Positions 63,961-64,000 of a stretch of 64,000 bases of DNA are shown piece by piece (positions within the stretch are counted from its first letter, which is position 1; every line of letters begins with the position of its first letter). The position numbers and the translations under genes are program-made. Source of the stretch: Voacanga thouarsii (Eukaryota; Streptophyta; Magnoliopsida; Gentianales; Apocynaceae); the NCBI GenBank assembly GCA_026120185.1, contig JANUWF010001218.1, forward strand, positions 1,612,001 to 1,676,000, in the 5' to 3' direction. The notes beneath the pieces were generated by a model. That model worked only from the letters and a program-made list of their open reading frames with translations. It did no database searches and was not told the origin of the DNA.

Positions 63961-64000
63961 AAATTTAGCAAGACCATTTTGTGTATGAACATGATCTACA

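Larger units (their letters stand above)
61044..64000 (-). mobile_element. Ty1/Copia retrotransposon B, 3' half, continues beyond the window
   Basis: Minus strand: integrase to RNase H (63960 down to 61518), polypurine-like GGACATCCAATGGGGAG, then a 340-bp LTR (61383 down to 61044). The 5' part and 5' LTR lie beyond base 64000. It is a different family from Copia A: the LTR is short and its RT has YVDDINLIGT. Confidence 0.9.

Overview
This is a transposon-rich stretch of a eudicot plant nuclear genome, probably from a woody species. The evidence is intron-containing nuclear genes with GT-AG introns, two proteins that look plastid-directed, a lysine-rich arabinogalactan protein, and plant-type Athila/Gypsy, Copia, L1-like LINE, CACTA, hAT-MITE and SINE sequences. 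The species cannot be fixed from the sequence alone.

Layout. About 0.6-23.7 kb is a nest of elements. An L1-like LINE on the minus strand is split by an Athila-type Gypsy element (1949-23032). The Gypsy interior is itself split twice: by a block holding a Copia element plus a CACTA-like terminus with a gene-like exon (about 5.5-15.06 kb), and by a 1.5 kb solo Copia LTR (18189-19710). From 23.8 to 27.3 kb lie two hAT-type MITEs with near-perfect 8-bp target duplications and a tRNA-derived SINE with a perfect 15-bp duplication.

The gene island is 30.2-41.9 kb. It holds (i) a DNL/Zim17-type zinc-finger gene, + strand, 4 exons, 170 aa; (ii) a lysine-rich GPI-anchored arabinogalactan protein, - strand, 2 exons, 269 aa; (iii) TADA, the plastid tRNA-Arg adenosine deaminase, - strand, 4 exons, 1325 aa. 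From memory, the same three families sit side by side in Arabidopsis around At1g68720-At1g68730, so this looks like conserved microsynteny. TADA should edit the wobble base of plastid tRNA-Arg(ACG). The DNL protein is expected to keep organellar Hsp70 soluble. The AGP is a cell-surface glycoprotein, so the three are neighbours without an obvious shared pathway.

From 43.4 to 55.1 kb a second L1-like LINE (+ strand, ORF1 to RNase H) is split inside its endonuclease by a 6.2 kb LTR element that carries gag and protease but no visible RT, RNase H or integrase (TR-GAG-like). At 55.5-57.4 kb is a solo Copia LTR with a perfect AAAGA duplication. From 57.4 to 61.0 kb I see no supportable gene. From 61.04 kb to the window end is the 3' half of another Copia element on the minus strand.

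None of the retroelement reading frames is intact. In the two Copia elements, every in-frame stop I could assign is a C-to-T or G-to-A change of a Gln, Trp or Arg codon, as expected from cytosine deamination. All splice sites and proteins were derived by eye; no alignment, HMM or expression data were available.
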